Positions 1-8,598 of a DNA stretch of 64,000 bases are shown one piece after another (the stretch's first letter is position 1; each line of letters begins with the position of its first letter). Below the pieces are notes generated by a model, which was not told where the DNA came from, ran no database searches, and saw only the letters and a list, made by a program, of their open reading frames with translations. Source of the stretch: JBMDXB01 sp048594975 (GTDB lineage Bacteria; Acidobacteriota; Vicinamibacteria; Vicinamibacterales; 2-12-FULL-66-21); assembly GCA_048594975.1 (NCBI GenBank), contig JBMDXQ010000141.1:113703-177702 (forward strand), in the 5' to 3' direction. The translations under genes and the position numbers were made by a program.

Positions 1-140
1 TGCTCGGCGTCGTCTCGAGCGATTACCGGATGGTCACGGGGTTCGCCGCAGTACTCATCGGCTCCGCGCTGGCCGCCGGCTACCTGCCCGCGCGCCGTGC
101 CGCGGCCGTCGACCCGGTCGTGGCACTGCGATCGGAGTAG
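1..140 (+). CDS. ABC transporter permease, FtsX/MacB type (C-terminal end only)
   Basis: Only the last 45 codons are in the window; the frame opens before base 1 and stops at TAG 138-140. The visible part is a hydrophobic helix followed by the motif YLPARRAAAVDPVVALR. That ending (arginine pair, then DP-x-x-ALR) is the usual C-terminus of the last transmembrane helix in MacB/FtsX-type permeases of efflux or lipoprotein-release ABC systems. Substrate and the rest of the operon lie outside the window. Assignment rests on this short tail, so family is fairly sure and function is not. Confidence 0.75.
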   Translation, partial: LGVVSSDYRMVTGFAAVLIGSALAAGYLPARRAAAVDPVVALRSE

Positions 141-160
141 CGGCGGTTCGCGAACCGCCC

Positions 161-2266
161 CTACAGAGATCCGCCCGCACCGAGCCACCGCGCCAGCCAG
201 GCGTGAATCTCGCCGTAGAAGAAACGGCTGTTCTCGCCGCGCAGGACCCAGTGGTTCTCCTCGGGAAAGACGATGAGGCGAGACGGCACCTTCATGCGCT
301 GCAGCGCGCTCCACAACTGGATTGCGTTATTCATGGGCACGCGGTAATCGCGCTCGCCGACGGTCACCAGCATCGGCGTCTTCAGGTTACCGGCGCGCGA
401 GAGCGGGTTCTGCTTCGTCCAGACCGGCGCACTTTCCCACGGGGGGCCGCCAGCGTTGCGCTCGCGCCCGTACACGATGTCGCTCGTGCCCCACTGCTGC
501 GCCTGGTCGAACAGCCCGGCGTGGCTGACGAGCGCCTTGTAGCGGGTAGTCGTCACCGCGAGCCAGTTGGCCAGGTGCCCGCCGTAGCTGGCGCCTGCCG
601 CCGCCATGCGCGTGCCGTCGATGTAGGCGTACCGCTTGACCGCTTCGTCGGCAGCCTGGTTGATCTCGAGCCCCGGGCCTTCCAGCGGGTCACCCTGGAT
701 GCCCTGCGCGAAGGTCTCGCCGTACCCGGTCGAGCCGGTGTAGTTGGTCAGGAGCACGACATAACCGGGGCTGGCGAGCAGGTGGTAGTTCCAGCGTATG
801 ACGAACTGATCGATCCACATCGAGTGCGGCCCGCCGTGCATGAGAACGAGCAGCGGGTACTTCTTCGACGGCTCGAATCCCGGCGGCAGCGCGAGGAAGT
901 TGTGGATCCGCGCCCCGCGCGCGCTCGTGAACGTGAACTCCAGGAGCGGCCGCCAGTCGATCTGCGCGGCCCGCTCGGCGTTGAAGCTCGTGAGCGGCGT
1001 CCATTTGCCGGTGGGAGGATCGATACGGCCCACTTCCGGCGGGTGCACGGCACTCTCCCAGTTTGCGACGATCACCGGGCCGGGCGCCGAGCGCGCGACC
1101 GCGAGGGCACCGAGGGTACCGGCGGAGAGCGAACCGACCTCGGCAACCGTGCCGCCCCCCTGTGCCACGGCGAACAGCTTCTGGCGGCCCTGATCTTCCG
1201 CCAGGAAGTACACCGATCCGCCGTCCGGTGCCGCCTGGAAGGTCCCCATCGAGCGATCGAACGCCTTCGTCACGATTTCCGGGGGGCCGGCAGCCGGCCA
1301 GGCCCAGCGCGCGAGCCGTGTCAGGTTGTACACCCGGTCGGTGATCGGTTCGCGCTCCGCGAACAGGAACTTGCCGTCGACGCTGAACCTGGGCTGGCCG
1401 TACGAGGCGGTGTCCTTCGTCAGCTGCTTCGGCTCGCCGCCGTCGGCACTCACCAGCCACAACGACTGGACGACCTCCGCAGACGCCGCCTCGTGGCGGT
1501 TGGTGGTGGCAGCGAACACCACGCCGGTGCCGTCCGGCGTCCACGTGGCGGCAATGGTGTCGCTGCCCGACCCGGCCTGGCCGGCAAAGCCCCTGCCCGA
1601 CGCCAGCTGCGAACGCGCCAGGATGTCCTTCGCCGCCGCTCCGGGCTCGAGCGGCTGCACCAGCAGGCTGGGACGACGATCGTCGAGCCAGCGGTCCCAG
1701 TCTCGGATCGGAAACGTGTCGTACACCCGCGCGTTCCATTTCCGGGCACGCCGGTCCTCGGCCGTCTTCCGGTTCTCCTCATCCGTGGCCGCGCCAGGAT
1801 AGACATCGCTCACGAAGAGGACGGCGCGGCCGTCCGCCCGCCACAGCGGCGTGCGCGCACCGGTGGACACGCTGGTGACGCGCCGAGCTTCCCCGCCGTC
1901 CAATTCGATCACGTAGATCTGCGGCAGGTCGTCGCCCTCGCGGCGCGCCGAGAAGGCGAGCCGACGGCTGTCCGCGCTCCACGCGGCGCCGCTCTCGCCG
2001 CCCCGCGTCGACGTCAGACGGCGCGGCGGGGTCCGGCCATCGGTGGCGATCAACCACAGGTCGCTGGCCTGGTCGCGCTCGTCGTAGGCCGGCTCGGCCA
2101 CCTGGACCGCGGCCCATCGGCCGTCAGGGCTGACGGCCAGCCCGCTCAGCCGCTTGGCGCGCCAGACGTCCTCGTGTGTGATCGGCCGTTTCTGGGCGGC
2201 GGCGGCGCTCGACAGGAGCATCGCAACGGCGAGCACCCCGAGCGCGCGAGTCGTTCGCAACATCAT
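161..2266 (-). CDS. Exported S9 family prolyl oligopeptidase / acylaminoacyl-peptidase
   Basis: A secreted serine peptidase of about 701 residues. An N-terminal hydrophobic leader ends near AAAAQK, a plausible signal peptidase site. Residues about 30-430 form a WD40/PD40-like beta-propeller with repeated SPDGR and SADSRR motifs. The C-terminal alpha/beta hydrolase domain has the oxyanion motif HGGPH, the nucleophile in GASYGG (Ser about 560), Asp in GERDYR (about 640) and His in ENHW (about 672), so the triad is complete. The family cleaves short peptides or N-acylated residues, here probably in the periplasm. The ATG pair at 2263-2266 gives a better leader than the upstream GTG at 2275. The gene stands alone, converging on the permease tail. 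Confidence 0.9.
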   Translation of the reverse strand: MMLRTTRALGVLAVAMLLSSAAAAQKRPITHEDVWRAKRLSGLAVSPDGRWAAVQVAEPAYDERDQASDLWLIATDGRTPPRRLTSTRGGESGAAWSADSRRLAFSARREGDDLPQIYVIELDGGEARRVTSVSTGARTPLWRADGRAVLFVSDVYPGAATDEENRKTAEDRRARKWNARVYDTFPIRDWDRWLDDRRPSLLVQPLEPGAAAKDILARSQLASGRGFAGQAGSGSDTIAATWTPDGTGVVFAATTNRHEAASAEVVQSLWLVSADGGEPKQLTKDTASYGQPRFSVDGKFLFAEREPITDRVYNLTRLARWAWPAAGPPEIVTKAFDRSMGTFQAAPDGGSVYFLAEDQGRQKLFAVAQGGGTVAEVGSLSAGTLGALAVARSAPGPVIVANWESAVHPPEVGRIDPPTGKWTPLTSFNAERAAQIDWRPLLEFTFTSARGARIHNFLALPPGFEPSKKYPLLVLMHGGPHSMWIDQFVIRWNYHLLASPGYVVLLTNYTGSTGYGETFAQGIQGDPLEGPGLEINQAADEAVKRYAYIDGTRMAAAGASYGGHLANWLAVTTTRYKALVSHAGLFDQAQQWGTSDIVYGRERNAGGPPWESAPVWTKQNPLSRAGNLKTPMLVTVGERDYRVPMNNAIQLWSALQRMKVPSRLIVFPEENHWVLRGENSRFFYGEIHAWLARWLGAGGSL

Positions 2267-2400
2267 ACGGTCCACTTCGAATGACGCCGTTGAATCGGCC
2301 CATTGTATGGCACACCCATTGCGACCGGACGAGGGTCAGGACCAAGGCGGCGCCTCTCGGGGACAGCCGTACCCGGCGCGCCACGCACGCGAGGAGAGTC

Positions 2401-2691
2401 ATGGCAGACAAACACAATCCCACCCGCTCGTCGAACCTGGAGGAGGCGGCGCACGATCCATCGGCCATGGAGGAGACGCAAGGCGATCGCTGGACGTCGG
2501 ATCCCGACACCGTCGAGGTGGCCGAGCGCTACAGCGAAGGGATCGGGGACATCGACGAAGGCAGCGGCGGCATCTCCAACCGACCGCTCCCCGAGGAAGT
2601 GGAGCGCCAGCGCAACCTGCCGGAGCGCGGCAGCAGCCGCGACGAGAAGCGTCACGAAGGCGAGCACGGCGAAGGCGAGCTGGAGTCATGA
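2401..2691 (+). CDS. Small highly charged hypothetical protein (96 aa)
   Basis: A 96-residue hydrophilic, acidic protein with no hydrophobic segment and almost no large aliphatic residues. It is rich in Glu, Asp, Arg, Gly and Ser, with an acidic and His-rich end (RHEGEHGEGELES). The start is supported by AGGAGA seven bases upstream. It is coupled to the next small gene by an ATGA overlap at 2688-2691. The composition suggests an intrinsically disordered or stress-type cytoplasmic protein; I do not recognise the family and assign no function. Confidence 0.7.
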   Translation: MADKHNPTRSSNLEEAAHDPSAMEETQGDRWTSDPDTVEVAERYSEGIGDIDEGSGGISNRPLPEEVERQRNLPERGSSRDEKRHEGEHGEGELES

Positions 2692-2894
2692 GCGGCGAGC
2701 GGCACGCGCCGATCGCGCAGCCGACGTCCGAGCGCACCGCGGATCAACCGACGCCGAGCGCGAGCGGGCTCGCGGCGAAGCGGCCCGACAGGCGCGACGA
2801 GCGTATCGCGGCCGACGAGCGCGACGTCGTCTCGCGAACCGACCGCGGCCAGGCGGAGACGCCGCGGCGATACGAACGGCGCAACGACGAGTAG
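2688..2894 (+). CDS. Small Arg/Asp-rich hypothetical protein (68 aa)
   Basis: A 68-residue, very hydrophilic protein rich in Arg, Asp, Glu, Ala and Thr, with no predicted membrane segment. Its ATG overlaps the stop of the preceding small gene as ATGA, which is the coupling used by confirmed operons in this window and is the main reason to call it. The two proteins look like a co-translated pair of disordered polypeptides. No recognisable domain. High G+C favours spurious open frames, so confidence is moderate. Confidence 0.5.
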   Translation: MSGERHAPIAQPTSERTADQPTPSASGLAAKRPDRRDERIAADERDVVSRTDRGQAETPRRYERRNDE

Positions 2895-2923
2895 ACCGGT
2901 CGCGAACGATCCGTTGAGAACGA

Positions 2924-3637
2924 TCAGAACAGGTACAGCAACGATGCGCTGGCGGTCGGCACGGTGCGCCAGCCCTCGCTGAAGTCCGACGCGCCCTCCC
3001 GCACGGCGAACCCGGCGTCGCCGCGGATTCCGAAGCGGCGCCGGCGCTCGCTGAACCAGAACTTCAGGCCCGCCCCGGCGTGGTACTGCTGGCCGGTCTC
3101 CACCAGCTCGTTTCCCTCGTGCAACTCGCGCGCGTAGCCCCAGCCCGCGGTGACGAACGGCACGCCGCGGCCCTGCGCGAACGACAGCGGCAGAAGGTGA
3201 ACGACCACCGACCCGTCGAACAGATACCGCGAAATTGTTTCCGTGACGGTCGCGGCGTCGGCACCCTCGAAGTCGCCCGAAACGCGGACGCCCAGCACCG
3301 GCTTCGAGTACTGGAAGCCGCCTTCGATCGAGACGCTTCGGGACAGGTAGACGCCAAGCCGCGCGACCAGGCCGGAGGCGGCGTCCAGCCGCGACGTCGA
3401 GTCGAACAGCTGCAGCGGGCTCGATCCGGTCGTCGGGTTGCGGGTCAGGAGGGCGGGCGTGCCGCCGAGATCATATCCCTGCGCCCAGAGGACGCCGCCG
3501 CTGAGCTCGACCGACCCGCTGCGCGGCGCCGGCGCGCCAAGCCAGATCTGGCCGGCCGCAGGACGGGGGATCGCTCCGAAGATGACCGCCGCCGCAAGGG
3601 CGGCAAGCCAGTGGCGTGACGACTGGCGCGCGCTCAT
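2924..3637 (-). CDS. Outer-membrane beta-barrel-like protein (237 aa)
   Basis: The protein begins with a signal peptide (hydrophobic stretch ending PRPAAGQ) and continues with alternating hydrophobic and polar segments typical of a small 8- to 10-strand barrel. The last residues, ASLLYLF, end in a C-terminal Phe as BAM substrates usually do. It resembles small OmpA/OmpW-like porins in length but I see no family-specific motif. The start codon overlaps the stop of the matrixin gene by ATGA, so it is the last gene of a three-gene secreted-protein operon starting at 5189. Role unknown. Confidence 0.75.
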   Translation of the reverse strand: MSARQSSRHWLAALAAAVIFGAIPRPAAGQIWLGAPAPRSGSVELSGGVLWAQGYDLGGTPALLTRNPTTGSSPLQLFDSTSRLDAASGLVARLGVYLSRSVSIEGGFQYSKPVLGVRVSGDFEGADAATVTETISRYLFDGSVVVHLLPLSFAQGRGVPFVTAGWGYARELHEGNELVETGQQYHAGAGLKFWFSERRRRFGIRGDAGFAVREGASDFSEGWRTVPTASASLLYLF

Positions 3638-4632
3638 TTGGGCTGCACCACGATTTCGATGCCGTTTGCGCTTCCGCCCCGGGGGACGGCGATCAGTTGG
3701 TCGTGGAACGTCGCCCTGAAGTCCACGTCCACGCCGAGCGTCACCTCGAAGAAGCTCTCGATGTCGCCGTCGTCGAGCGGCTCGACGCGCAGGACGTGCG
3801 GCCCGGGATCCAGGCCGGAAATGGTGAACGCGCCGGTGTCGTTCACCGAGAACCCACCGACCAGCACCCCGGTCCGGGGGTTGAACGCGGTGACGTGCGC
3901 GCCGATGACGCCACGGCCCGCCTTCCTGACGCGCCCGCTGATGCTGCCGGTGGCGTCACGGAAGTCCCCGGCCGGGTACACGTCGGAGATGCCCGCGACG
4001 TCGTCCGCCCTGAGGCTGCGGCCGACGGTCGTGCCGGCAGAGAAGGCGACGGGGAACATGACGGTCTCAGCGCCGAGGACGCGGCGGCCGCCGGGGCTGA
4101 TCTCGGTTTCGCCGAGCGCCGAGTGCGCCAACCCGAGCAGGTGGCCGATCTCGTGGACCGCAATCGACTCGACGTCGAACCGCGTCGCCTCCCCGCCGGC
4201 CGCAACCGACCAGTCGAAGGCCGAGTTGAAGAAGATGTCCGATTCGATGAGCTCGCCGCTCACCTGGTCGAGGAAGAACGTGGTCGCGCCGAGCACGCGA
4301 TCGAGGTCAGGCCGGTCCACGAACCCGAGCGTGGTCTGGCCATCGCCGGCAACCGGATTGGCCGCGGTGAACCCGACGAATTCCGACGAGACCGCCGCGG
4401 TCTCCACCTCCTGCCACGACGCGAAGCCACGGGCGATCGCCTCCTGCAGCTGCGGCGCCGATACGCCGCCGCCACTGCGATTGGTGACGAAGTAGCGGAT
4501 CGGCAAGGATCCCCAGCGCAGCGTGACCGTCCGGCCACCCGCGCGGGCGCCCAGCTTCAGATATGCCTCCGCCGGCGTCCCCGCGCCGACGGCGAGCGCT
4601 GCGACCAATACCGCGATGACGGTGCGCGTCAT
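3634..4632 (-). CDS. Secreted matrixin-like zinc metalloprotease with C-terminal carboxypeptidase-regulatory-like domain
   Basis: A 332-residue exported protein. After a signal peptide (cleavage near GTPAEA), residues about 25-210 form a metzincin domain with the complete zinc signature HEIGHLLGLAHS, the HExxHxxGxxH pattern of family M10 matrixins. Residues about 225-332 fit a carboxypeptidase-regulatory-like beta-sandwich (GSISGRVRKAGRGVIGA...). The domain order suggests a periplasmic or cell-surface protease. It is coupled by ATGA overlaps on both sides, to the exported protein upstream (4629-5189) and the beta-barrel downstream. Substrate unknown. Confidence 0.88.
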   Translation of the reverse strand: MTRTVIAVLVAALAVGAGTPAEAYLKLGARAGGRTVTLRWGSLPIRYFVTNRSGGGVSAPQLQEAIARGFASWQEVETAAVSSEFVGFTAANPVAGDGQTTLGFVDRPDLDRVLGATTFFLDQVSGELIESDIFFNSAFDWSVAAGGEATRFDVESIAVHEIGHLLGLAHSALGETEISPGGRRVLGAETVMFPVAFSAGTTVGRSLRADDVAGISDVYPAGDFRDATGSISGRVRKAGRGVIGAHVTAFNPRTGVLVGGFSVNDTGAFTISGLDPGPHVLRVEPLDDGDIESFFEVTLGVDVDFRATFHDQLIAVPRGGSANGIEIVVQPK

Positions 4633-5189
4633 CGCGCGCTCCCGTCGCCGAGCGCGGCGCGGACCTGCGCACGGAACGTGTCGAGCGGCACCGGCTGCCG
4701 GTCCGCCGCCCCGCGCGTCACCCGCTGCGGCGTCGCGCCGTGCGCCACCAGCGCCGGGGGCACGACGACGCGGCGGCCGCTCCCGAGCTCACGCCGCACC
4801 CGGAACACGCCCTGGCTCAGGCCGAAGACGTGCGCCACCGCGGGGCCATCGGCCCTGAGGAAGAGCACGACCTCTTCGCCGGCGCGAAACTCCGGCGCGC
4901 CCACCATCAACGCGCGGTACCGTCCGATCGTGCCGCCCGGCACCCTGAACGTGACGCGTCCACCCGGGCCGCCCTTGAGGTAGGAGGCCGCCTCGAGCGT
5001 CACGACGGTTTCGATCCGGAAGCGATCCTCGGTCCACCCGGGACGGACCTCGACGACCGTCCCGTGGACGATGACCTGCGAGCCGTTGACGATCTCGCGG
5101 AATTCGGCGGGGACGAGCACGGTAGCGTGCAGCGGCCACGCGGCGGCGACGAGAACGAGGCACACGACTGGAATCAGCACACGGCGCAT
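4629..5189 (-). CDS. Exported hypothetical protein, first gene of matrixin operon (186 aa)
   Basis: The protein has a short signal peptide (MRRVLIPVVCLVLVAAAWP, cleaved near LHA). The mature part begins with a segment like those of small exported proteins found beside matrixins in soil bacteria: GSQVIVHGTVVEV, then ETVVTLEAASYLKG, then GEEVVLFLRADG. This pattern of alternating strands suggests a beta-rich, possibly OB-like fold. The chosen ATG has TACACT six bases upstream and no Shine-Dalgarno, so the transcript may be leaderless. ATGA overlap with the protease suggests the two act together, perhaps as chaperone, inhibitor or substrate adaptor; that is inference. Confidence 0.75.
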   Translation of the reverse strand: MRRVLIPVVCLVLVAAAWPLHATVLVPAEFREIVNGSQVIVHGTVVEVRPGWTEDRFRIETVVTLEAASYLKGGPGGRVTFRVPGGTIGRYRALMVGAPEFRAGEEVVLFLRADGPAVAHVFGLSQGVFRVRRELGSGRRVVVPPALVAHGATPQRVTRGAADRQPVPLDTFRAQVRAALGDGSAR

Positions 5190-5215
5190 AGCAGGAGTGT
5201 AGCCGATGGCGGCAG

Positions 5216-6355
5216 TCAGGTTCTCCGTGCGACGTCGCGCACGGCGCGGGCGGCGCGCGCGCTCGCGCCGGGCGGGCCGAGCTGCGCGCGCACTTCGCGC
5301 AGTTCCGCACGTACGAAAGTCGCGCGCGCGGGATCGAGCAGGATCTTCAACGCCTCCTCGGCGACGGCGCGCGGAGTGAAGGCATCCTGGATCAGTTCGG
5401 GGACGACCGTGCGGCCGGCAACCAGGTTCGCCATCGCGTAGGTGCGAACGTGTACGAACGGCTTGCCCAGCCGGTAAGTCACGGGCGAGAGCCGGTAGAC
5501 CACCACCATCGGACACTCGTGCAAGGCCGCCTGCACGGTGATCGTGCCCGACGCGACGAGCGCCACGTCGGCGGCGGCCAGCACCCCGTCGGCGTTGCCG
5601 TCGACGACGAGGCACGGGGCAGCGCCGTTCTGCAGCCGCTCGAGCGCGGCGAGCATCTCACGCGGGACGTGCGGCGCGCGGGCGAGCAGGAACTGCGCGC
5701 GGGGCAGACGGTAGCGGATCAGCGCCGCGGCTGCGACGAGGCCCGGCAGGATCCGGCTCACCTCGTTGCGCCGGCTCCCGGGAAGCAGCGCGACCACCGG
5801 CGAATCCGGGTCGAGGCCGTGCTTCCGCAGGAAGGCGCCGCGCGGTTCCGGCGCGGGAGTCAGATCCAGGAGCGGGTGGCCGACCCATTCGACCGGCACC
5901 TGCGCCTCGCGGTAGATCGCCTCCTCGAACGGGAAGATCACCAGCACGCGGTCGGCGATGCGCCGCATCGTCGCGATCCGCCCACGCCGCCACGCCCACA
6001 GCTGCGGGCTGATGTAATAGACGACCGGCACGCCTAGCCGCTTCATCGCCCGGGCGAGCACGAAGTTGAAATCGGGAAAGTCGATGGCCACGAATACGTC
6101 CGGGCGCGTCCGTTTCGCGTGCGCGACGAGCCGGCGGTAGGTCGCGTAGGCACGCGGCAGCAGCCCCGCGACTTCGAGCAGTCCGGTGACCGACAGCCCG
6201 CGGAAATCGCCGACGAGGTCGGCACCGGCCCGGCGCAGATGATCGCTCCCGAATCCAGAGATGGCCGCGGCGGGATCGAGCCGGCGGATCTCGGCCGCGA
6301 GCGCGCCGGCATAGATATCGCCGGACGGCTCGCCGCACGAGATCATCACGTGCAT
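5216..6355 (-). CDS. lpxB: Lipid-A-disaccharide synthase
   Basis: LpxB condenses UDP-2,3-diacylglucosamine with lipid X to make the beta-1,6 disaccharide of lipid A at the inner face of the cytoplasmic membrane. At 379 residues it has normal family length. Signatures are CGEPSGDIYAG at the N-terminus, FPDFNF, YYISPQLWAWRRGR, FPFEEAIYR, the LPGSRRNEV donor-site motif and GTITVQAAL. The start ATG gives the standard MISCGEPSGD beginning and lies 20 bases after the upstream M16 gene. It is the last gene of lpxD-M16-M16-lpxB, so lipid A synthesis and an envelope protease pair are co-expressed. Confidence 0.96.
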   Translation of the reverse strand: MHVMISCGEPSGDIYAGALAAEIRRLDPAAAISGFGSDHLRRAGADLVGDFRGLSVTGLLEVAGLLPRAYATYRRLVAHAKRTRPDVFVAIDFPDFNFVLARAMKRLGVPVVYYISPQLWAWRRGRIATMRRIADRVLVIFPFEEAIYREAQVPVEWVGHPLLDLTPAPEPRGAFLRKHGLDPDSPVVALLPGSRRNEVSRILPGLVAAAALIRYRLPRAQFLLARAPHVPREMLAALERLQNGAAPCLVVDGNADGVLAAADVALVASGTITVQAALHECPMVVVYRLSPVTYRLGKPFVHVRTYAMANLVAGRTVVPELIQDAFTPRAVAEEALKILLDPARATFVRAELREVRAQLGPPGASARAARAVRDVARRT

Positions 6356-6375
6356 GTCGCGACGGTGCGCGCCGG

Positions 6376-8598
6376 TCAGCTGGGGCGGGTGAAGAGCGCC
6401 GGGTCGACCGGCACGTTGTAGCGGACGCTGCGCACGAGACGCTCGATGGTGGGCAGGCCAGGCGCGCTGAGCATCGTCCGGAACGCGACCTTGATCCCGT
6501 CGACGTCGCGGTAGTCGGAGAATGACTCCTCGAAAACGAGCGGCCTGTCGCCGGTAATGTACCGCTGCCGGACGACGAGCGCGGAGTCGGGATCGAGCAT
6601 CAGCGTGACGGCTGCCATGCCGGGCGCCTGCACGTCGAGCGCGGGCATCGCCCGGCCGGCCTCGATCACGTCCGGGCGGCGCGACGCCGTCATCCGGCCC
6701 TCGGCGACGCCGAGCAGCAGCCGGAGCACGTCGCGCTGCACGCGGCCGCGCAGCTCGGCGGCCAGCGCGGGCGGCGCCAGGCGCGCGCCGCGCCCGTTCT
6801 GCACCCAGCACTCGCCGCGGTCGAACACCTGCACCAGCCGGCCGCCGGGCATCATCGCGTCGGTCCGGAACCGGTCGGGATACTCGATCGAGGTCGTCAC
6901 CGGGAACGTCGCGCGCTCCCCGGCGTCGTCGACTGTCATGTCAGCGCGGCTGACGATCGTCCGGATCGAGCGGAGGCGCTCCAGCCCCCCCTTGGCGGCG
7001 ATGGAGCGCGCCACCAGGTCGGCGGCCTGCTGCTGCCCGACCGCGTGCGGCAGGGCTGCCGCCCCGGGCGTGAACGACACCGGCTGCAGCCGCTGGCCCC
7101 CCGCGCCAGGCGCACGGCGGGGCGGCGGGACGGCCGCGGCGCTGCGCCGCCTCAGGTCCGGTGCGGTCAGGTCGAGCTCGCGCGCGGGGATGCGCTCGAC
7201 CTGGTCGAAGCCGACTGCCGGGAGCTGCTTGATGAACACGCCGGCGTCGCCGACGAGCACGATCGACAGCCGGTCCGGGTGCAGGTACTTCTGCGACACG
7301 CGCTGGATGTCGTCCACCGTCACGGCGTTGACCAGGTCGCGGAACCGTTCCATTTCCTGCAGGTCGATCCCGAACACCACCGCGTGGATCACCTGCACGG
7401 CAATCGCGCCGGGCGTCTCGATGGTCAGCGGGAAGCTGCCGCTGATGTAGGCCTGCGCTTCCGAGAGCTCGCGCGGCTGCACGCGCTGGCGCTGCAGGCG
7501 GGCCAGCTCGTCGACCAGCAGGCGCAGCGCCTCGGCGGTCGTTTCCGATCGCGTGTCAGTTTCGGCGACGATGTCGCCCGTCTCCTTGAGCGCGTTGATC
7601 TCCGCGGAGGCGCCGTAGGTGAGCCCCCGCTCCGAGCGCAGCACGCGGTGCAGCCGGTTGCCGCCCTCGCCGCCGAGAATGCGCATCGCGAGGTTCAGGG
7701 CGATGTAGTCCGGATGCTTGCGTGGCAACGCGATGTTGCCGGCGCGAATCTCGGTCTGCGCCGAGCCCGGTCGATCGACGACGACCACGCGCCTGGTCGG
7801 CGGCGGCGGATCGACGGGCTTGATGGCTTCCTGCGCGCTGCGTCCCCAGGAGCCGAACGCGCGCTCGGCGCCGGCGAACGCTTCCTCCGCCGAGACGTCG
7901 CCGACGATCGCGAGGATGGCGTTGTTGGCGCCGAACCAGGCCTTGTGGAACCGCACCAGGTCGTCGCGCGTGATCGAGGCGACCGACTCGGGGGTCCCGG
8001 AATCCGGCTTCCCGTAGGGATGGAAGCCGTAGACCAGCCGGTCGAAGACCACGCCGGCGAGGTATTCCGGGTCGTCGTAGCTCACCTTGAGCCCGGAGAG
8101 CAGCTGCTGCCGGTGCCGCTCGATCTCCTCGGGCGCGAACACCGGGTTGCGCGCGACGTCGGACACGAGGTCGAGCCCGAGGTCGAAGCTGTCCTTCATG
8201 ACCAGGCCGGTGACGAACGTCAGGTCGGTGCCGGAGCCGGTGCCGATCGCGCCGCCGATCGAGTCGATGGTGCTGGCGATCTGCGCGGCGGTCCGCGTGG
8301 TCGTCCCCTGGTCGAGGAGGCCGGCCATGAACGACGCGACGCCCGGCCTGTCATTGGGATCGTGCGCGCCGCCGGCGCGCACGATCAGCCGGAAGCTGAC
8401 GGCCGGCTGTTCGTGGTGCGAGACCGCGATGACCTGGAGCCCGTTCTTGAGCGTCCGTACCTGGTACGGCGGGAACTTCACGTCGCGCGCCGCGGTCGGG
8501 CGCGGCGGCCGCTCCGAGGGCCACTCGCGGACCTGCGCCGCCGCCGGCGAGGCCAGGCACGCGGCCATCAGCAGGGCCGGCGCGAGCCGGCGCCTCAC
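6376..8598 (-). CDS. Non-catalytic M16 peptidase subunit fused to a C-terminal LolA-like domain
   Basis: A 740-residue exported protein with a signal peptide ending ASPAAAQ. Residues about 40-470 are a two-lobe M16 peptidase fold, but the zinc motif HxxEH is replaced by GVASFMAGLLDQ, so it cannot bind zinc. The Arg/Tyr substrate-binding motif (ERGLTYGASAE) is kept. This is the pattern of the R/Y partner in heterodimeric M16B proteases. Residues about 510-740 are a separate beta-rich domain resembling the lipoprotein-sorting LolA fold. The GTG start overlaps the stop of the zinc-binding partner (8595-8598), supporting equimolar expression and a heterodimer in the periplasm. Confidence 0.9.
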   Translation of the reverse strand: MRRRLAPALLMAACLASPAAAQVREWPSERPPRPTAARDVKFPPYQVRTLKNGLQVIAVSHHEQPAVSFRLIVRAGGAHDPNDRPGVASFMAGLLDQGTTTRTAAQIASTIDSIGGAIGTGSGTDLTFVTGLVMKDSFDLGLDLVSDVARNPVFAPEEIERHRQQLLSGLKVSYDDPEYLAGVVFDRLVYGFHPYGKPDSGTPESVASITRDDLVRFHKAWFGANNAILAIVGDVSAEEAFAGAERAFGSWGRSAQEAIKPVDPPPPTRRVVVVDRPGSAQTEIRAGNIALPRKHPDYIALNLAMRILGGEGGNRLHRVLRSERGLTYGASAEINALKETGDIVAETDTRSETTAEALRLLVDELARLQRQRVQPRELSEAQAYISGSFPLTIETPGAIAVQVIHAVVFGIDLQEMERFRDLVNAVTVDDIQRVSQKYLHPDRLSIVLVGDAGVFIKQLPAVGFDQVERIPARELDLTAPDLRRRSAAAVPPPRRAPGAGGQRLQPVSFTPGAAALPHAVGQQQAADLVARSIAAKGGLERLRSIRTIVSRADMTVDDAGERATFPVTTSIEYPDRFRTDAMMPGGRLVQVFDRGECWVQNGRGARLAPPALAAELRGRVQRDVLRLLLGVAEGRMTASRRPDVIEAGRAMPALDVQAPGMAAVTLMLDPDSALVVRQRYITGDRPLVFEESFSDYRDVDGIKVAFRTMLSAPGLPTIERLVRSVRYNVPVDPALFTRPS

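Noticed and set aside
203..2284. 693-codon open frame on the plus strand opposite the S9 peptidase
   Set aside because: Arg/Ala/Gly-rich translation without any domain; high G+C gives long antisense frames. The minus frame has a full catalytic triad.
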